From assembly GCF_025215155.1 (NCBI RefSeq), contig NZ_JALHAM010000116.1: 64,000 bases of DNA; one strand, given 5' to 3'. The position numbers and the translations under genes were made by a program. This DNA is from Dryocola clanedunensis (GTDB taxonomy: Bacteria; Pseudomonadota; Gammaproteobacteria; Enterobacterales; Enterobacteriaceae). Position 1 is the stretch's first letter; the number at the start of each line of letters is the position of its first letter. The notes beneath the pieces were generated by a model. It was not told where the DNA came from. It made no database searches and saw nothing but the letters and a program-made list of their open reading frames with translations. Below, piece after piece: positions 1 through 9,170 of this stretch.

Positions 1-369
1 GGCGTGCATCTTGAGGTACAGGAGGTCGATTACGAAGAGTGGCACGCGGGGGACGTGGAGAGCGATATCTGGCTCAACAGCGCCAATTTCACGCTGCCGC
101 TGGAGTTTTCGCTCTTCTCACACCTCTATGAGGTGCCATTGATTCAGAAATGCATCAATATCGACTGGGAAGCCGATACCCGTAAGTGGCACAGCGGCGA
201 GCTGGCGCTGCCGGAGTGGTGTCAGCAGCGCGTTGAGAACAATGACATTTTGCCGCTAATCCACCACTGGCTGCGCATTGAAGGCCAGCGCAGCATGCGC
301 GGCGTGAAAATGAACACCCTGGGCTGGTTCGATTTTAAATCCGCCTGGTTTGCGCCGCCGGAGCCTTAA
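1..369 (+). CDS. sgrR: SgrR C-terminal part (partial, 5' end outside window)
   Basis: The reading frame is open from the first base of the window and stops at TAA 367-369, giving the last 122 residues. The sequence matches my recall of the C-terminal, solute-binding-like part of SgrR, the regulator of the glucose-phosphate stress response that activates the small RNA SgrS. Its position directly upstream of a thiamine riboswitch and thiBPQ is the E. coli arrangement and supports the call. The N-terminal DNA-binding domain and the sgrS gene would lie to the left of the window. No terminator is obvious before the riboswitch. Confidence 0.9.
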   Translation, partial: GVHLEVQEVDYEEWHAGDVESDIWLNSANFTLPLEFSLFSHLYEVPLIQKCINIDWEADTRKWHSGELALPEWCQQRVENNDILPLIHHWLRIEGQRSMRGVKMNTLGWFDFKSAWFAPPEP

Positions 370-410
370 CGCTTCCGAAACATTCAGGAAATACGTACAA
401 TCGCTGCTGC

Positions 411-495
411 TCAACGGGGTGCTGGAATAAAAGTTCTGGCTGAGATAATACCCGTCGAACCTGATCCGGATAACGCCGGCGAAGGGATTTGAGAG
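411..495 (+). promoter_or_regulatory. TPP riboswitch (THI element) upstream of thiB
   Basis: The stretch contains the conserved thiamine-box words in order: an AACGGGGTG start, then CTGAGA, ACCC, GAACCTGATCCGGATAA and GCCGGCGAAGGGA. These are the helices that bind thiamine pyrophosphate. It ends about 45 bases before the thiB start, so it most likely controls translation or transcription of thiBPQ in response to TPP. The identification rests on the sequence itself; the switching mechanism is inferred from the family. Confidence 0.95.
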
Positions 496-540
496 GTTTT
501 GCTCAAAGTCCTTTGCCACCCCTACTTCAAGAGGTGCAAA

Positions 541-1524
541 GTGTTCAAAAAATTACTGCCGCTGCTCATACTCATCGCCGCCCCCGTTTTGGCCAAACCG
601 CTGCTCACCGTTTATACCTACGACTCTTTCTCCGCCGACTGGGGACCTGGGCCTGCCGTCAAAAAAGCCTTTGAGGCCGACTGTAACTGCGAGCTGAAAT
701 TCGTGGCGCTGGAGGATGGGGTCTCGCTGTTAAACCGTCTACGCATGGAAGGTAAAAACAGCAGGGCCGACGTAGTGCTGGGCCTGGATAACAACCTGAT
801 TGCCGCCGCCACGCAGACCAGGCTTTTTGCCCCGAGCAACGTTGATACCAGCGCGCTGAAAGTGCCCGGTGGCTGGAAAGATACGACTTTCGTGCCGTTC
901 GACTACGGCTACTTCGCCTTCGTGTATGACAAAAACAAGCTGAAGAATCCGCCGAAAAGCCTGAAAGAGCTGGTTGAAAGTGACCAGAACTGGAAAGTGA
1001 TTTACGAGGATCCGCGCACCAGCACGCCGGGCCTGGGCCTGCTGCTGTGGATGCAAAAAGTGTACGCCGACAAAGCGCCGGACGCCTGGGCGAAGCTTGC
1101 GAAGAAAACCGTGACCGTCACCAAAGGCTGGTCTGAAGCCTACGGCCTGTTCCTGAAGGGCGAAGGCGATCTGGTACTGAGCTACACCACCTCTCCCGCT
1201 TATCACATCATTGAAGAGAAGAAAGATAACTATGCCGCCGCGAACTTCAGCGAAGGCCACTATCTACAGGTAGAAGTTGCTGCCCGTCTGGCCTCTAGTA
1301 AGCAGCCGGAGCTGGCGGAGAAGTTCATGAAGTTTATCACCCAGCCGGGCTTCCAGAACGCTATCCCCACCGGCAACTGGATGTATCCGGTGGCCGACGT
1401 GAAGTTACCGGAAGGATTTAACGGCCTGAACAAACCGCAAACTCCGCTGGAATTCACGCCCCAGCAAGTCTCCGACCAGCGGGCAAACTGGATTAGCACA
1501 TGGCTTCGCGCCACCAGCCGCTAA
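541..1524 (+). CDS. thiB: Thiamine/TPP ABC transporter, periplasmic binding protein
   Basis: Binds thiamine, thiamine phosphate and TPP in the periplasm and delivers them to ThiPQ. The first ~18 residues form a Sec signal peptide (FKKLLPLLILIAAPVLA, then KP). I chose GTG at 541 because an AGAGG ribosome site sits just upstream, the signal peptide starts cleanly there, and the product is then 327 residues, the E. coli length. An in-frame TTG at 499 would add a charged leader before the signal peptide and is less likely. The gene overlaps thiP by 25 bases and lies behind the TPP riboswitch, so the three genes form one thiamine-repressed operon. Confidence 0.95.
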   Translation: MFKKLLPLLILIAAPVLAKPLLTVYTYDSFSADWGPGPAVKKAFEADCNCELKFVALEDGVSLLNRLRMEGKNSRADVVLGLDNNLIAAATQTRLFAPSNVDTSALKVPGGWKDTTFVPFDYGYFAFVYDKNKLKNPPKSLKELVESDQNWKVIYEDPRTSTPGLGLLLWMQKVYADKAPDAWAKLAKKTVTVTKGWSEAYGLFLKGEGDLVLSYTTSPAYHIIEEKKDNYAAANFSEGHYLQVEVAARLASSKQPELAEKFMKFITQPGFQNAIPTGNWMYPVADVKLPEGFNGLNKPQTPLEFTPQQVSDQRANWISTWLRATSR

Positions 1525-3110
1525 TTCCCGGCTGGCTGTTCCCGGGCCTCATCGCTGCCACGCTTGTGGTGGCGGTCGCCCTGACGGCCTTTCTGGCGCT
1601 GTGGCTCAACGCGCCGCAGACGGATTTCCGGGCGCTGGCCCAGGACAGCTATTTGTGGCACGTCCTGCGCTTCTCGTTCTGGCAGGCGTTTCTCTCAGCC
1701 CTGCTGTCGGTAATCCCGGCGATTTTCCTCGCCCGGGCGCTTTATCGACGCCGCTTCCCTGGCCGCCTCGCGTTGTTACGCTTATGCGCCATGACGCTGG
1801 TGCTGCCGGTGCTGGTTGCGGTGTTTGGCATTCTGACCGTTTATGGTCGAGAGGGCTGGCTGGCCTCGCTTTGTGCCTGGCTCGGCGTTGACTGGTCATT
1901 TTCGCCGTATGGCCTGCAGGGCATTCTGCTCGCCCACGTCTTCTTTAATATGCCGATGGCAACCCGGCTGCTGCTGCAGGCGCTGGAAAACATTCCCGGC
2001 GAACAGCGCCAGCTCGCGGCCCAGCTGGGCATGCAGGGCTGGAACTTCTTCCGCCTGGTCGAATGGCCGTGGCTGCGCCGCCAGCTCCTGCCCGCCGGAG
2101 CGCTCATCTTTATGCTCTGCTTCGCAAGCTTCGCCACGGTGCTTTCCCTCGGCGGCGGGCCACGGGCGACCACCATCGAGCTCGCTATTTTCCAGGCGCT
2201 CAGCTTTGACTACGACCCCGCCCGCGCCGCCCTTCTGGCGCTGATCCAGATGCTTTGCTGCCTCGGCCTCGTTGTGATGAGCCAGCGGCTCAGCAAAGCG
2301 ATACCGGTTGGCGTAAGCCAGGTTCAGGGCTGGCGGGATCCGCAGGATAACCTGCGCCGCAGGCTGTGCGACGGGACGCTTATCGGCCTTGCCCTGCTGC
2401 TGCTGCTGCCGCCGCTGCTGGCGGTCATCATTGATGGCATCAACTCTGGTTTCGCTTCGGTGCTCTCACAACCTGCCCTCTGGCAGGCACTGTTGACCTC
2501 GATGCGTATCGCCATAGCCGCAGGTATTCTCTGCGTGATGATGACGATGATGCTTTTATGGAGTTCGCGAGAATTGCGGCTGCGAAACCGAGCTTTCGCC
2601 GGACAGGCGCTGGAGCTGAGCGGCATGCTAATCCTCGCCATGCCGGGCATCGTGCTGGCAACGGGCTTTTTCCTGCTGCTCAACGGCACCGTCGGGCTAC
2701 CGCAGTCCGCCGACGGCATCGTGATTTTCACCAACGCGCTGATGGCCATTCCCTACGCGCTAAAGGTGCTGGAAAACCCGATGCTGGACGTGGCGGGCCG
2801 CTACGGCAAGCTTTGTCAGTCGCTGGATATCACGGGGCTTAACCGTCTGCGCCTTATCGATCTGCGGGCGCTAAAAATCCCGCTGGCACAGGCACTTGCC
2901 TTTGCCTGTGTGTTATCCATCGGCGATTTTGGCGTGGTGGCGCTGTTTGGCAACGAAGATTTCCGCACGCTGCCGTTCTATCTTTATCAACAAATTGGCT
3001 CTTATCGCAGCCAGGACGGCGCCGTGACCGCGCTCATCCTGCTGATGCTGTGCTTTATTCTGTTCACCCTGATTGAAAAACTCCCGGGACGCCATGCTGA
3101 CGCTGACTGA
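1500..3110 (+). CDS. thiP: Thiamine/TPP ABC transporter, permease
   Basis: Inner-membrane permease of the thiamine importer. The 536 residues equal the E. coli length and contain two BPD-transport-type membrane halves (about residues 55-260 and 330-520), each with several hydrophobic helices. The coupling (EAA-type) loops are visible near residues 160-190 (LAAQLGMQGWNFF) and near residue 440 (LCQSLDITGLNRL). The start ATG lies inside the end of thiB and the 3' end overlaps thiQ by 17 bases, which implies translational coupling. Confidence 0.95.
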   Translation: MASRHQPLIPGWLFPGLIAATLVVAVALTAFLALWLNAPQTDFRALAQDSYLWHVLRFSFWQAFLSALLSVIPAIFLARALYRRRFPGRLALLRLCAMTLVLPVLVAVFGILTVYGREGWLASLCAWLGVDWSFSPYGLQGILLAHVFFNMPMATRLLLQALENIPGEQRQLAAQLGMQGWNFFRLVEWPWLRRQLLPAGALIFMLCFASFATVLSLGGGPRATTIELAIFQALSFDYDPARAALLALIQMLCCLGLVVMSQRLSKAIPVGVSQVQGWRDPQDNLRRRLCDGTLIGLALLLLLPPLLAVIIDGINSGFASVLSQPALWQALLTSMRIAIAAGILCVMMTMMLLWSSRELRLRNRAFAGQALELSGMLILAMPGIVLATGFFLLLNGTVGLPQSADGIVIFTNALMAIPYALKVLENPMLDVAGRYGKLCQSLDITGLNRLRLIDLRALKIPLAQALAFACVLSIGDFGVVALFGNEDFRTLPFYLYQQIGSYRSQDGAVTALILLMLCFILFTLIEKLPGRHADAD

Positions 3111-3801
3111 TGTAACCTGGCTTTATCACCACCTGCCGATGCGCTTCTCCCTCAGCGTGGACGCGGGCGAACGCGTTGCGGTGCTCGGGCCAAGCGGCGC
3201 GGGCAAAAGCACCTTGCTGAGTTTAATCGCGGGGTTTCTGGAGCCTGCCAGCGGGGAGATCCTTTTAGACGGTCAGGAACATACGCGCACCGTCCCCGCC
3301 CGGCGCCCGGTTTCGATGCTGTTTCAGGAGAACAATCTGTTCAGCCACCTGAGCGTGCGGGACAACATTGGTCTGGGCATGCATCCGGGGTTAAAGCTCG
3401 ACCGGCAGCAGCGTCAGCGGCTGCAATCTATTGCTGAGCAGATGGGAATCGGGGAGTTGCTCGCCCGCCAGCCGACCCAGCTTTCCGGCGGCCAGCGCCA
3501 GCGCGTGGCCCTTGCCCGCTGCCTGGTCCGCCAGCGGCCCATCCTGCTGCTTGATGAGCCTTTTTCGGCCCTTGACCCGGCGCTGCGCCAGGAAATGCTT
3601 CAGCTACTGGATGACGTTTGCGCGCAGCAGCAGCTCACACTGCTGATGGTTTCCCACAGCATTGAGGACGCGGTGCGCATTGCAAATCGGAGCCTTGTCG
3701 TGGTGGATGGCCGCATCGCCTGGGATGGCGACACGGCAACGCTTTTAAGCGGCGAAGCGAGCGCTTCAGCCCTTCTCGGCATCAGGAAGGATCAGGCCTG
3801 A
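3094..3801 (+). CDS. thiQ: Thiamine/TPP ABC transporter, ATPase
   Basis: ATP-binding subunit energising ThiP. Visible motifs are Walker A (GPSGAGKST, about residues 32-40), the LSGGQRQRVALARCL signature, Walker B (ILLLDEP) and the switch histidine in MVSHS. I used the ATG at 3094; it overlaps the end of thiP and gives 235 residues, close to the usual ~232. A longer in-frame TTG start at 3073 adds seven residues inside thiP and is unlikely. Its last 10 bases overlap the convergent yabI gene. Confidence 0.95.
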   Translation: MLTLTDVTWLYHHLPMRFSLSVDAGERVAVLGPSGAGKSTLLSLIAGFLEPASGEILLDGQEHTRTVPARRPVSMLFQENNLFSHLSVRDNIGLGMHPGLKLDRQQRQRLQSIAEQMGIGELLARQPTQLSGGQRQRVALARCLVRQRPILLLDEPFSALDPALRQEMLQLLDDVCAQQQLTLLMVSHSIEDAVRIANRSLVVVDGRIAWDGDTATLLSGEASASALLGIRKDQA

Positions 3802-4565
3802 CCCGACAGCACTTTCCAGACAATTTTCAGATAGATAGGCATCAGCGGGTGCATTGAAAGCGCCACCAGGCTGGCAACGCCCAGCACGGTGGTGAGCGGA
3901 GCGAGCCAGTGTAGCCGCCCACGCGGTAAGAAACGCGTTAAGCGATCCGTACCCGATTTGCTGCTGCGCCACCAGCGCCAGCACAGCCAGCCCGCCACCC
4001 ACAGCAGCACCGCCACGCCAAGCAGCAGCCATTTGAAGCTGCTGCTTTGCATATCCGCAGGAATATCGATGGCCGCACCGGCCAGAATGCCCGGCATAAA
4101 ATAGAGCGGCGGCCAGAAGATACAGCCGATGATATTGGGCAGAATGAACTTGGAAACCGGCAGATCCAGCATGCCCGCGACCATCGGCACCAGTGGGCGG
4201 GTCGGGCCGATAAAGCGGCCAATCAGGATAGTTACCATGCTGTGCTGGTGCAGCGCATGCTCGGTTTTGTCGAGCAACGCTTTGTTCTTCTTCATAAAGG
4301 ACCAGCGGTGCAGCGGCCCTTTAAAACGCCCGCCCAGCCAGAACGAAATCCAGTCGCCCAGCAGGCAGCCGGCAATGCCCGCCGCCCAGGCGTGGTAGAA
4401 ATCGACCTGACCGCTGCCAATCAGCGCGCCAAGCCCTGCCATCATTACCGTGCCCGGTAAAATGAGGCCAACCAGCGCCAGCGACTCGAGAAATGCCACC
4501 AGCATCACGGCAATAAGCGAGTACGCCGCAGACTGGGTAATCAAGTGTTGCAGAAAAGCTTCCAT
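3792..4565 (-). CDS. yabI: DedA-family inner-membrane protein YabI
   Basis: DedA/SNARE-associated membrane protein of 257 residues; DedA proteins support envelope homeostasis and lipid or undecaprenyl-phosphate flipping. Several hydrophobic helices are visible, with the typical FLESLALVGLILPGT and GRFIGPTRPLVP motifs around residues 24-38 and 116-128. I chose ATG at 4565 because MEAFLQHLITQS aligns with the known YabI N-terminus; an upstream in-frame start at 4622 would add 19 residues without support. It is convergent with thiQ, whose stop it overlaps. The exact substrate is not shown by the sequence. Confidence 0.92.
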   Translation of the reverse strand: MEAFLQHLITQSAAYSLIAVMLVAFLESLALVGLILPGTVMMAGLGALIGSGQVDFYHAWAAGIAGCLLGDWISFWLGGRFKGPLHRWSFMKKNKALLDKTEHALHQHSMVTILIGRFIGPTRPLVPMVAGMLDLPVSKFILPNIIGCIFWPPLYFMPGILAGAAIDIPADMQSSSFKWLLLGVAVLLWVAGWLCWRWWRSSKSGTDRLTRFLPRGRLHWLAPLTTVLGVASLVALSMHPLMPIYLKIVWKVLSGQA

Positions 4566-4652
4566 AGGGCATCCGTCGAGAAATCTGTGGGCGATTCTCC
4601 TGAGTGACGAGCGGATCGTCAAGCCATCAATTGTATGAATAGATAATAGCGG

Positions 4653-5498
4653 TTATTCGCATCCGGCGCGGAATTCGCTCGGGCTGGCCCCGGTACACTT
4701 CTTGAAAACGCGGGAAAAATAGAGCTGATCCTCGAAGCCGACGTTGCGCCCGACGCTGGCAATCGGCATGCGGGTCGTACTCAGCAGCAGCTTCGCCTGG
4801 CTGATTCGCTGATCTTCACGCCAGCTCAGCACGCTCACGCCAAGCTGCTGACGGAACAGATGCGATAAACGGGAGGGGGAAAGGCAGACATGCTGCGCCA
4901 CGCCAGCTATATCAAAATGGCTGTCCGCAAGATGGTCGCTGATGAACTGGCAGGCATCTCGCACACGGTTATCCAGCGGCGGTTGCAGGGAAGCGTTAAG
5001 CGCCTCCATGCGGCGTAACAACAGCTGTTCAAGCAGGTTAATCGCCAGCAGTTCTGCATAGCGCCCCTCCGCCTGACCCGCGTCAATAATCTGCTGGAAA
5101 AGCTCTGAAAACCCTTCCTGATGCACATCGTCCGGGCGATAGAAACCGGTATGGGCGAACAAGGATTCCCAGTTCAACCACTCCTGCCAGTAGGCGCGCG
5201 GCCGGAAGTAAACCCACTGGTGATACCATTCTTTGCTGTCAGGAGAGCGGCCATAGTAATGAACCTCGCCCGGCGGGAACAGCAGCATGTCGCCGGGGCG
5301 GCAGATGTAGTTCTTACCCTGGTTGTTAATCACCCCTTCGCCGCGCACGGTGAGATTCAGAATATAGCCTTTCATGCCCAGCGGCCGGTCAATGAAAAAA
5401 TCCAGCGGCCCGTCGGCCTCAATCGGGGTTAATCCTGCCACCAGATGGGCGTTAAAAGAGTAGCCGGGTAACAGGGGATCGTTTTGCAGTTCTGGCAT
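4653..5498 (-). CDS. araC: Arabinose operon regulator AraC
   Basis: Dual activator/repressor of araBAD. The N-terminal cupin domain (about residues 1-165: LLPGYSFNAHLVAG, RPGDMLLFPPGEVHYYG) binds L-arabinose. The C-terminal domain carries two helix-turn-helix motifs (near FDIAGVAQHVCLSPSRLSHLFRQ and MPIASVGRNVGFEDQLYFSR). ATG 5498 has a GAGTGAG ribosome site and gives 281 residues; a GTG at 5510 would add four. Compared with the 292-residue E. coli protein, the last eleven residues after RAGCE are missing; this tail is not part of either known domain. It is divergent from araBAD across a 340-base regulatory region. Confidence 0.97.
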   Translation of the reverse strand: MPELQNDPLLPGYSFNAHLVAGLTPIEADGPLDFFIDRPLGMKGYILNLTVRGEGVINNQGKNYICRPGDMLLFPPGEVHYYGRSPDSKEWYHQWVYFRPRAYWQEWLNWESLFAHTGFYRPDDVHQEGFSELFQQIIDAGQAEGRYAELLAINLLEQLLLRRMEALNASLQPPLDNRVRDACQFISDHLADSHFDIAGVAQHVCLSPSRLSHLFRQQLGVSVLSWREDQRISQAKLLLSTTRMPIASVGRNVGFEDQLYFSRVFKKCTGASPSEFRAGCE

Positions 5499-5707
5499 CG
5501 TTGCGCTCACTCTTATATTGATTTACAGAAACAATTTGTCCATATCCCCAGTTTGAGCCTCTATGCCACAGGTTGGCGAACCTTAAACAGGCTGATTTCT
5601 ATCATAAAGCCGCAAACAATAAGCACCTACGCTTTTCATCGGCGAGAAGCTGCTTTTTTGAAGCCAACCAAAGTGTCTATAACCACGACAGAAAAGTCCA
5701 CATCGAT

Positions 5708-5729
5708 TATTTGCACGGCGTCACACTTC
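5708..5729 (+). promoter_or_regulatory. CRP site of araBAD/araC
   Basis: TTATTTGCACGGCGTCACAC is almost identical to the E. coli ara CRP site, with the TCACA half well conserved. It lies just upstream of araI1, the normal order CRP-I1-I2-promoter. It should give cAMP-CRP activation of araBAD, and of araC on the other strand. Confidence 0.88.
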
Positions 5730-5738
5730 TCCCTCCCA

Positions 5739-5776
5739 CAGCAGATTTCTCCATAACTACAGCGATTACGACCTGA
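5739..5776 (+). promoter_or_regulatory. AraC half-sites araI1 and araI2
   Basis: Two 17-base elements start at 5739 (CAGCAGATTTCTCCATA) and 5760 (CAGCGATTACGACCTGA), giving a 21-bp direct repeat, the spacing of E. coli araI1-I2. I2 overlaps the -35 region of the araB promoter, as needed for activation by arabinose-bound AraC. The distal repression site O2, if kept, would lie within araC and I did not identify it. Confidence 0.82.
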
Positions 5777-5802
5777 CTCTTTTTTGCTGAGAAACCTAAT
5801 GT
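5773..5802 (+). promoter_or_regulatory. araBAD promoter
   Basis: CTGACT at 5773-5778 as -35 and TAATGT at 5797-5802 as -10, with an 18-base spacer. Both elements align with the E. coli araBAD promoter. The weak -35 overlapping araI2 fits an activator-dependent promoter. Confidence 0.7.
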
Positions 5803-5838
5803 TCACTGCAAGAGTTTTGACTTTATGGAGTAAGAAAA

Positions 5839-7545
5839 ATGTCGATTGCGCTGGGCCTCGATTTTGGCAGCGATTCTGTACGCGCCTTAGCAGTAGATTG
5901 TGAAAACGGTGCCGAACTTGCCACAAGCGTTGAATGGTATCCCCGCTGGCAGGAAGGCCGCTTCTGCGATGCCCCCAACAACCGCTTCCGCCACCATCCG
6001 CTGGACTACATTGAATCCATGGAGCAGGCGATAAAATCCGTGCTGGCTGAGTTAAGCGCGGAACAACGTGCCGCCATCTGCGGCATTGGCGTAGACAGCA
6101 CCGGCTCAACCCCTGCCCCCATCGACGCCAGCGGCAACGTGCTGGCGCTCAATCCAGAATTCGCCGACAACCCGAACGCCATGTTCGTGCTGTGGAAAGA
6201 TCACACCTCGGTGGAAGAAGCCGAAGCGATTACCCGCCTGTGCCATCAGCCGGGCAAGTCCGACTACTCGCGCTACATCGGCGGCATTTATTCCAGCGAG
6301 TGGTTCTGGGCGAAGATCCTGCATGTGACACGTGAAGATCCAAAAGTCGCACAGGCCGCAGCGTCGTGGATTGAGCTTTGTGACTGGGTTCCCGCGCTGC
6401 TGTCCGGTACTACTCGCCCGCAGGATATCCGTCGCGGACGCTGTAGCGCAGGCCATAAATCCCTGTGGCATGAAGGCTGGGGCGGCCTGCCTCCGGCGAG
6501 CTTCTTTGATGAGCTGGATCCGGTAATCAATCAGAATCTTGATTACCCGATGTTTACCGAGACGTGGACTGCCGATATCCCGGTGGGCAATCTTTCCGCT
6601 GAATGGGCCGAGCGTCTGGGCCTGCCGCAAAGCGTGGTGATTTCAGGCGGCGCGTTCGACTGCCATATGGGCGCAGTGGGCGCAGGTGCTCAGCCGAATA
6701 CGCTGGTAAAAGTCATCGGCACCTCCACCTGCGACATTCTTATTGCCGATAAGCCGACCGTTGGCGACCGCGCCGTGAAAGGTATCTGCGGCCAGGTCGA
6801 CGGCAGCGTGATCCCCGAGTTTATTGGCCTTGAGGCAGGTCAATCTGCCTTCGGCGATATCTACGCCTGGTTCGGCCGCGTGCTCGGCTGGCCGCTGGAA
6901 CAGCTGGCACAGCAGCACCCGGAGCTGCGCGACCAAATCAACACCAGTAAAAAACAGCTGCTGCCCGCGCTGACCGAAGCCTGGGCAAAAAATCCGTCCC
7001 TCGAGCATCTGCCTGTGATCCTCGACTGGTTTAACGGCCGCCGTACGCCGAACGCTAATCAGCGCCTGAAAGGCGTTATCACAGACTTGAATCTGGCCAC
7101 CGATGCGCCAGCGCTGTTCGGCGGGCTGATTGCCGCCACGGCCTTCGGTGCCCGCGCCATTATGGAGTGCTTCACCGAGCAGGGTATCCCGGTGAGCAAC
7201 GTCATGGCGCTGGGCGGCATCGCCCGCAAGTCACCGGTGATCATGCAGGTGTGCTGCGATGTGCTGAACCGTCCGCTGCAAATCGTTGCTTCCGATCAGT
7301 GCTGCGCGCTGGGCGCGGCGATCTTCGCCGCCGTGGCCGCAGGTAAACACGCGGATATCGCCCAGGCACAGCAGGCGATGGCCAGCCCGGTCGAAAGCAC
7401 GCTGCAACCCATGACGCTGCGCGCTGAACGCTTTGAACAGCTCTACCGCCGCTACCAGCAGTGGGCCATCAGCGCCGAGCAACATTATCTCCCTTCAGCG
7501 CCTGCGGCAGCCTCTTCCGCAAAGCAGGCCGCGACGACTCTTTAA
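5839..7545 (+). CDS. araB: L-ribulokinase
   Basis: Phosphorylates L-ribulose to L-ribulose 5-phosphate, the second step of L-arabinose catabolism in the cytoplasm. FGGY-kinase features are present: the N-terminal LGLDFGSDSVRALAVD phosphate-binding segment, GVDSTGSTPAP near residues 89-99, and the C-terminal MALGGIARKSPVIMQ and QCCALGAAIFAA segments. Length is 568 residues (E. coli 566). The start ATG follows a GGAGTAAG site. It is first in araBAD and ends 10 bases before araA. Confidence 0.97.
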   Translation: MSIALGLDFGSDSVRALAVDCENGAELATSVEWYPRWQEGRFCDAPNNRFRHHPLDYIESMEQAIKSVLAELSAEQRAAICGIGVDSTGSTPAPIDASGNVLALNPEFADNPNAMFVLWKDHTSVEEAEAITRLCHQPGKSDYSRYIGGIYSSEWFWAKILHVTREDPKVAQAAASWIELCDWVPALLSGTTRPQDIRRGRCSAGHKSLWHEGWGGLPPASFFDELDPVINQNLDYPMFTETWTADIPVGNLSAEWAERLGLPQSVVISGGAFDCHMGAVGAGAQPNTLVKVIGTSTCDILIADKPTVGDRAVKGICGQVDGSVIPEFIGLEAGQSAFGDIYAWFGRVLGWPLEQLAQQHPELRDQINTSKKQLLPALTEAWAKNPSLEHLPVILDWFNGRRTPNANQRLKGVITDLNLATDAPALFGGLIAATAFGARAIMECFTEQGIPVSNVMALGGIARKSPVIMQVCCDVLNRPLQIVASDQCCALGAAIFAAVAAGKHADIAQAQQAMASPVESTLQPMTLRAERFEQLYRRYQQWAISAEQHYLPSAPAAASSAKQAATTL

Positions 7546-7555
7546 GGACATAACG

Positions 7556-9058
7556 ATGAATATTTTTGAACAGTATGAAGTGTGGTTTGTGATTGGTAGC
7601 CAGCATCTGTACGGCGCGGAAACGCTGCGTCAGGTGACGCAAAATGCCGAACACGTCGTCAACGCGCTGAATAAAGAAGCTAAGCTGCCGTGCAAACTGG
7701 TGCTGAAACCGCTGGGCACCACGCCGGACGAAATCACCGCAATTTGCCGCGATGCGAGCTACGACGATAAGTGCGCGGGTATGGTCGTCTGGCTGCACAC
7801 CTTCTCGCCGGCCAAGATGTGGATCAACGGCCTGAGCATCCTGACTAAACCGCTGCTGCAGTTCCATACCCAGTTCAATGCGCAAATCCCGTGGGGCAGC
7901 ATTGATATGGACTTTATGAACCTGAACCAGACCGCGCACGGCGGCCGCGAGTTCGGCTTTATCGGCGCGCGTATGCGCCAGCAGCATACCGTGGTAACCG
8001 GTCACTGGCAGGATCCGCAGGCGCATAAACGTATTGGCGCGTGGATGCGTCAGGCCATTTCAAAACAGGATACCCGCCAGCTGAAGGTCGTGCGTTTCGG
8101 CGACAACATGCGTCAGGTGGCGGTCACCGACGGCGATAAAGTCGCGGCGCAGATGAAGTTTGGTTTCGCCGTGAACACCTACGCGGTGGGCGATCTGGTT
8201 TCCGTAGTGAATGCCATCAGTGAAGGCGACGTCAACGCGCTGGTCGATGAGTACGAAAGCAGCTATCGCCTGACGGCGGCGGCGCAGGTTAACGGCGAGA
8301 AGCGCCAGAACGTGCTGGATGCCGCGCGCATCGAGCTGGGCATGAAGAAATTCCTCGTCGACGGCGGGTTCCATGCCTTCACAACCACCTTTGAAGACCT
8401 GCACGGCCTGAAGCAGCTGCCGGGTCTTGCGGTACAACGTCTGATGCAGCAGGGCTACGGCTTTGCAGGCGAAGGCGACTGGAAAACCGCCGCCCTGCTT
8501 CGCATCATGAAGGTGATGTCAACCGGTCTTGCCGGCGGCACCTCCTTCATGGAGGACTACACCTACAACTTCGAAAACGGCAACGACATGGTGCTCGGCT
8601 CGCACATGCTCGAAGTCTGCCCGACTATCGCCACGGCGGAAAAACCGGTGCTGGACGTGCAGTACCTGGGCATTGGCGGAAAAGCCGATCCGGCCCGCCT
8701 GATCTTCAATACCAAAACCGGCCCGGCCGTTAACGCCAGCCTGATCGATCTGGGCGATCGTTTCCGTCTGCTGGTGAACTGCGTCGATGCAGTAGAAACC
8801 CCGCACCAGCTGCCAAAACTGCCGGTAGCGAACGCACTGTGGAAAGCCCAGCCAGACCTGCCTACCGCTTCCGAAGCATGGATCCTGGCAGGCGGCGCGC
8901 ACCACACCGTGTTCAGCCAGTCTCTGACGCTTGATGACATGCGCACCTTCGCTGAGCTGCACGGCATCGAGATTGCCGTCATTGATAACGCTACCCGCCT
9001 GCCAGCGTTCAAAGACTCCCTGCGCTGGAACGAGGTGTATTACAGCTTTAAAAGATAA
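7556..9058 (+). CDS. araA: L-arabinose isomerase
   Basis: Converts L-arabinose to L-ribulose, the first catabolic step; a Mn-dependent cytoplasmic enzyme. The protein starts MNIFEQYEVWFVIGSQHLYG and is 500 residues long, exactly the E. coli length. The catalytic/metal region around GEGDWKTAALLR, the segment SFMEDYTYNF and the C-terminal GGAHHTVFS motif are all present. ATG 7556 is preceded by AAGGAC; upstream in-frame starts would run into araB. A REP-type inverted repeat follows the gene, before araD. Confidence 0.97.
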   Translation: MNIFEQYEVWFVIGSQHLYGAETLRQVTQNAEHVVNALNKEAKLPCKLVLKPLGTTPDEITAICRDASYDDKCAGMVVWLHTFSPAKMWINGLSILTKPLLQFHTQFNAQIPWGSIDMDFMNLNQTAHGGREFGFIGARMRQQHTVVTGHWQDPQAHKRIGAWMRQAISKQDTRQLKVVRFGDNMRQVAVTDGDKVAAQMKFGFAVNTYAVGDLVSVVNAISEGDVNALVDEYESSYRLTAAAQVNGEKRQNVLDAARIELGMKKFLVDGGFHAFTTTFEDLHGLKQLPGLAVQRLMQQGYGFAGEGDWKTAALLRIMKVMSTGLAGGTSFMEDYTYNFENGNDMVLGSHMLEVCPTIATAEKPVLDVQYLGIGGKADPARLIFNTKTGPAVNASLIDLGDRFRLLVNCVDAVETPHQLPKLPVANALWKAQPDLPTASEAWILAGGAHHTVFSQSLTLDDMRTFAELHGIEIAVIDNATRLPAFKDSLRWNEVYYSFKR

Positions 9059-9073
9059 CTCTTACCTGACGTG

Positions 9074-9154
9074 TTTGTAGGGCGGATAAGCAGAGCGTCA
9101 TCCGCCGAAACGGTGAAAGCGGTGGATGACGCTGGCGCTTATCCCCCCCTACAA
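9074..9154. repeat. REP/BIME-type inverted repeat between araA and araD
   Basis: The arm TTGTAGGGCGGATAAGC at 9074 is mirrored by GCTTATCCCCCCCTACAA ending at 9154. Within each arm is the word GCGTCATCC or its complement GGATGACGC. This is the palindromic REP unit of enterobacteria, here as an inverted pair. Such elements can stabilise upstream mRNA and lower expression of the downstream gene, here araD. E. coli also carries REP sequence in its araA-araD gap, as I recall. Confidence 0.85.
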
Positions 9155-9170
9155 CGTCCAAGGACCTGCT

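Noticed and set aside
499..540. Longer thiB start at TTG 499
   Set aside because: It would place a charged leader with two cysteines before a complete signal peptide; GTG 541 has a ribosome site and gives the family length of 327.
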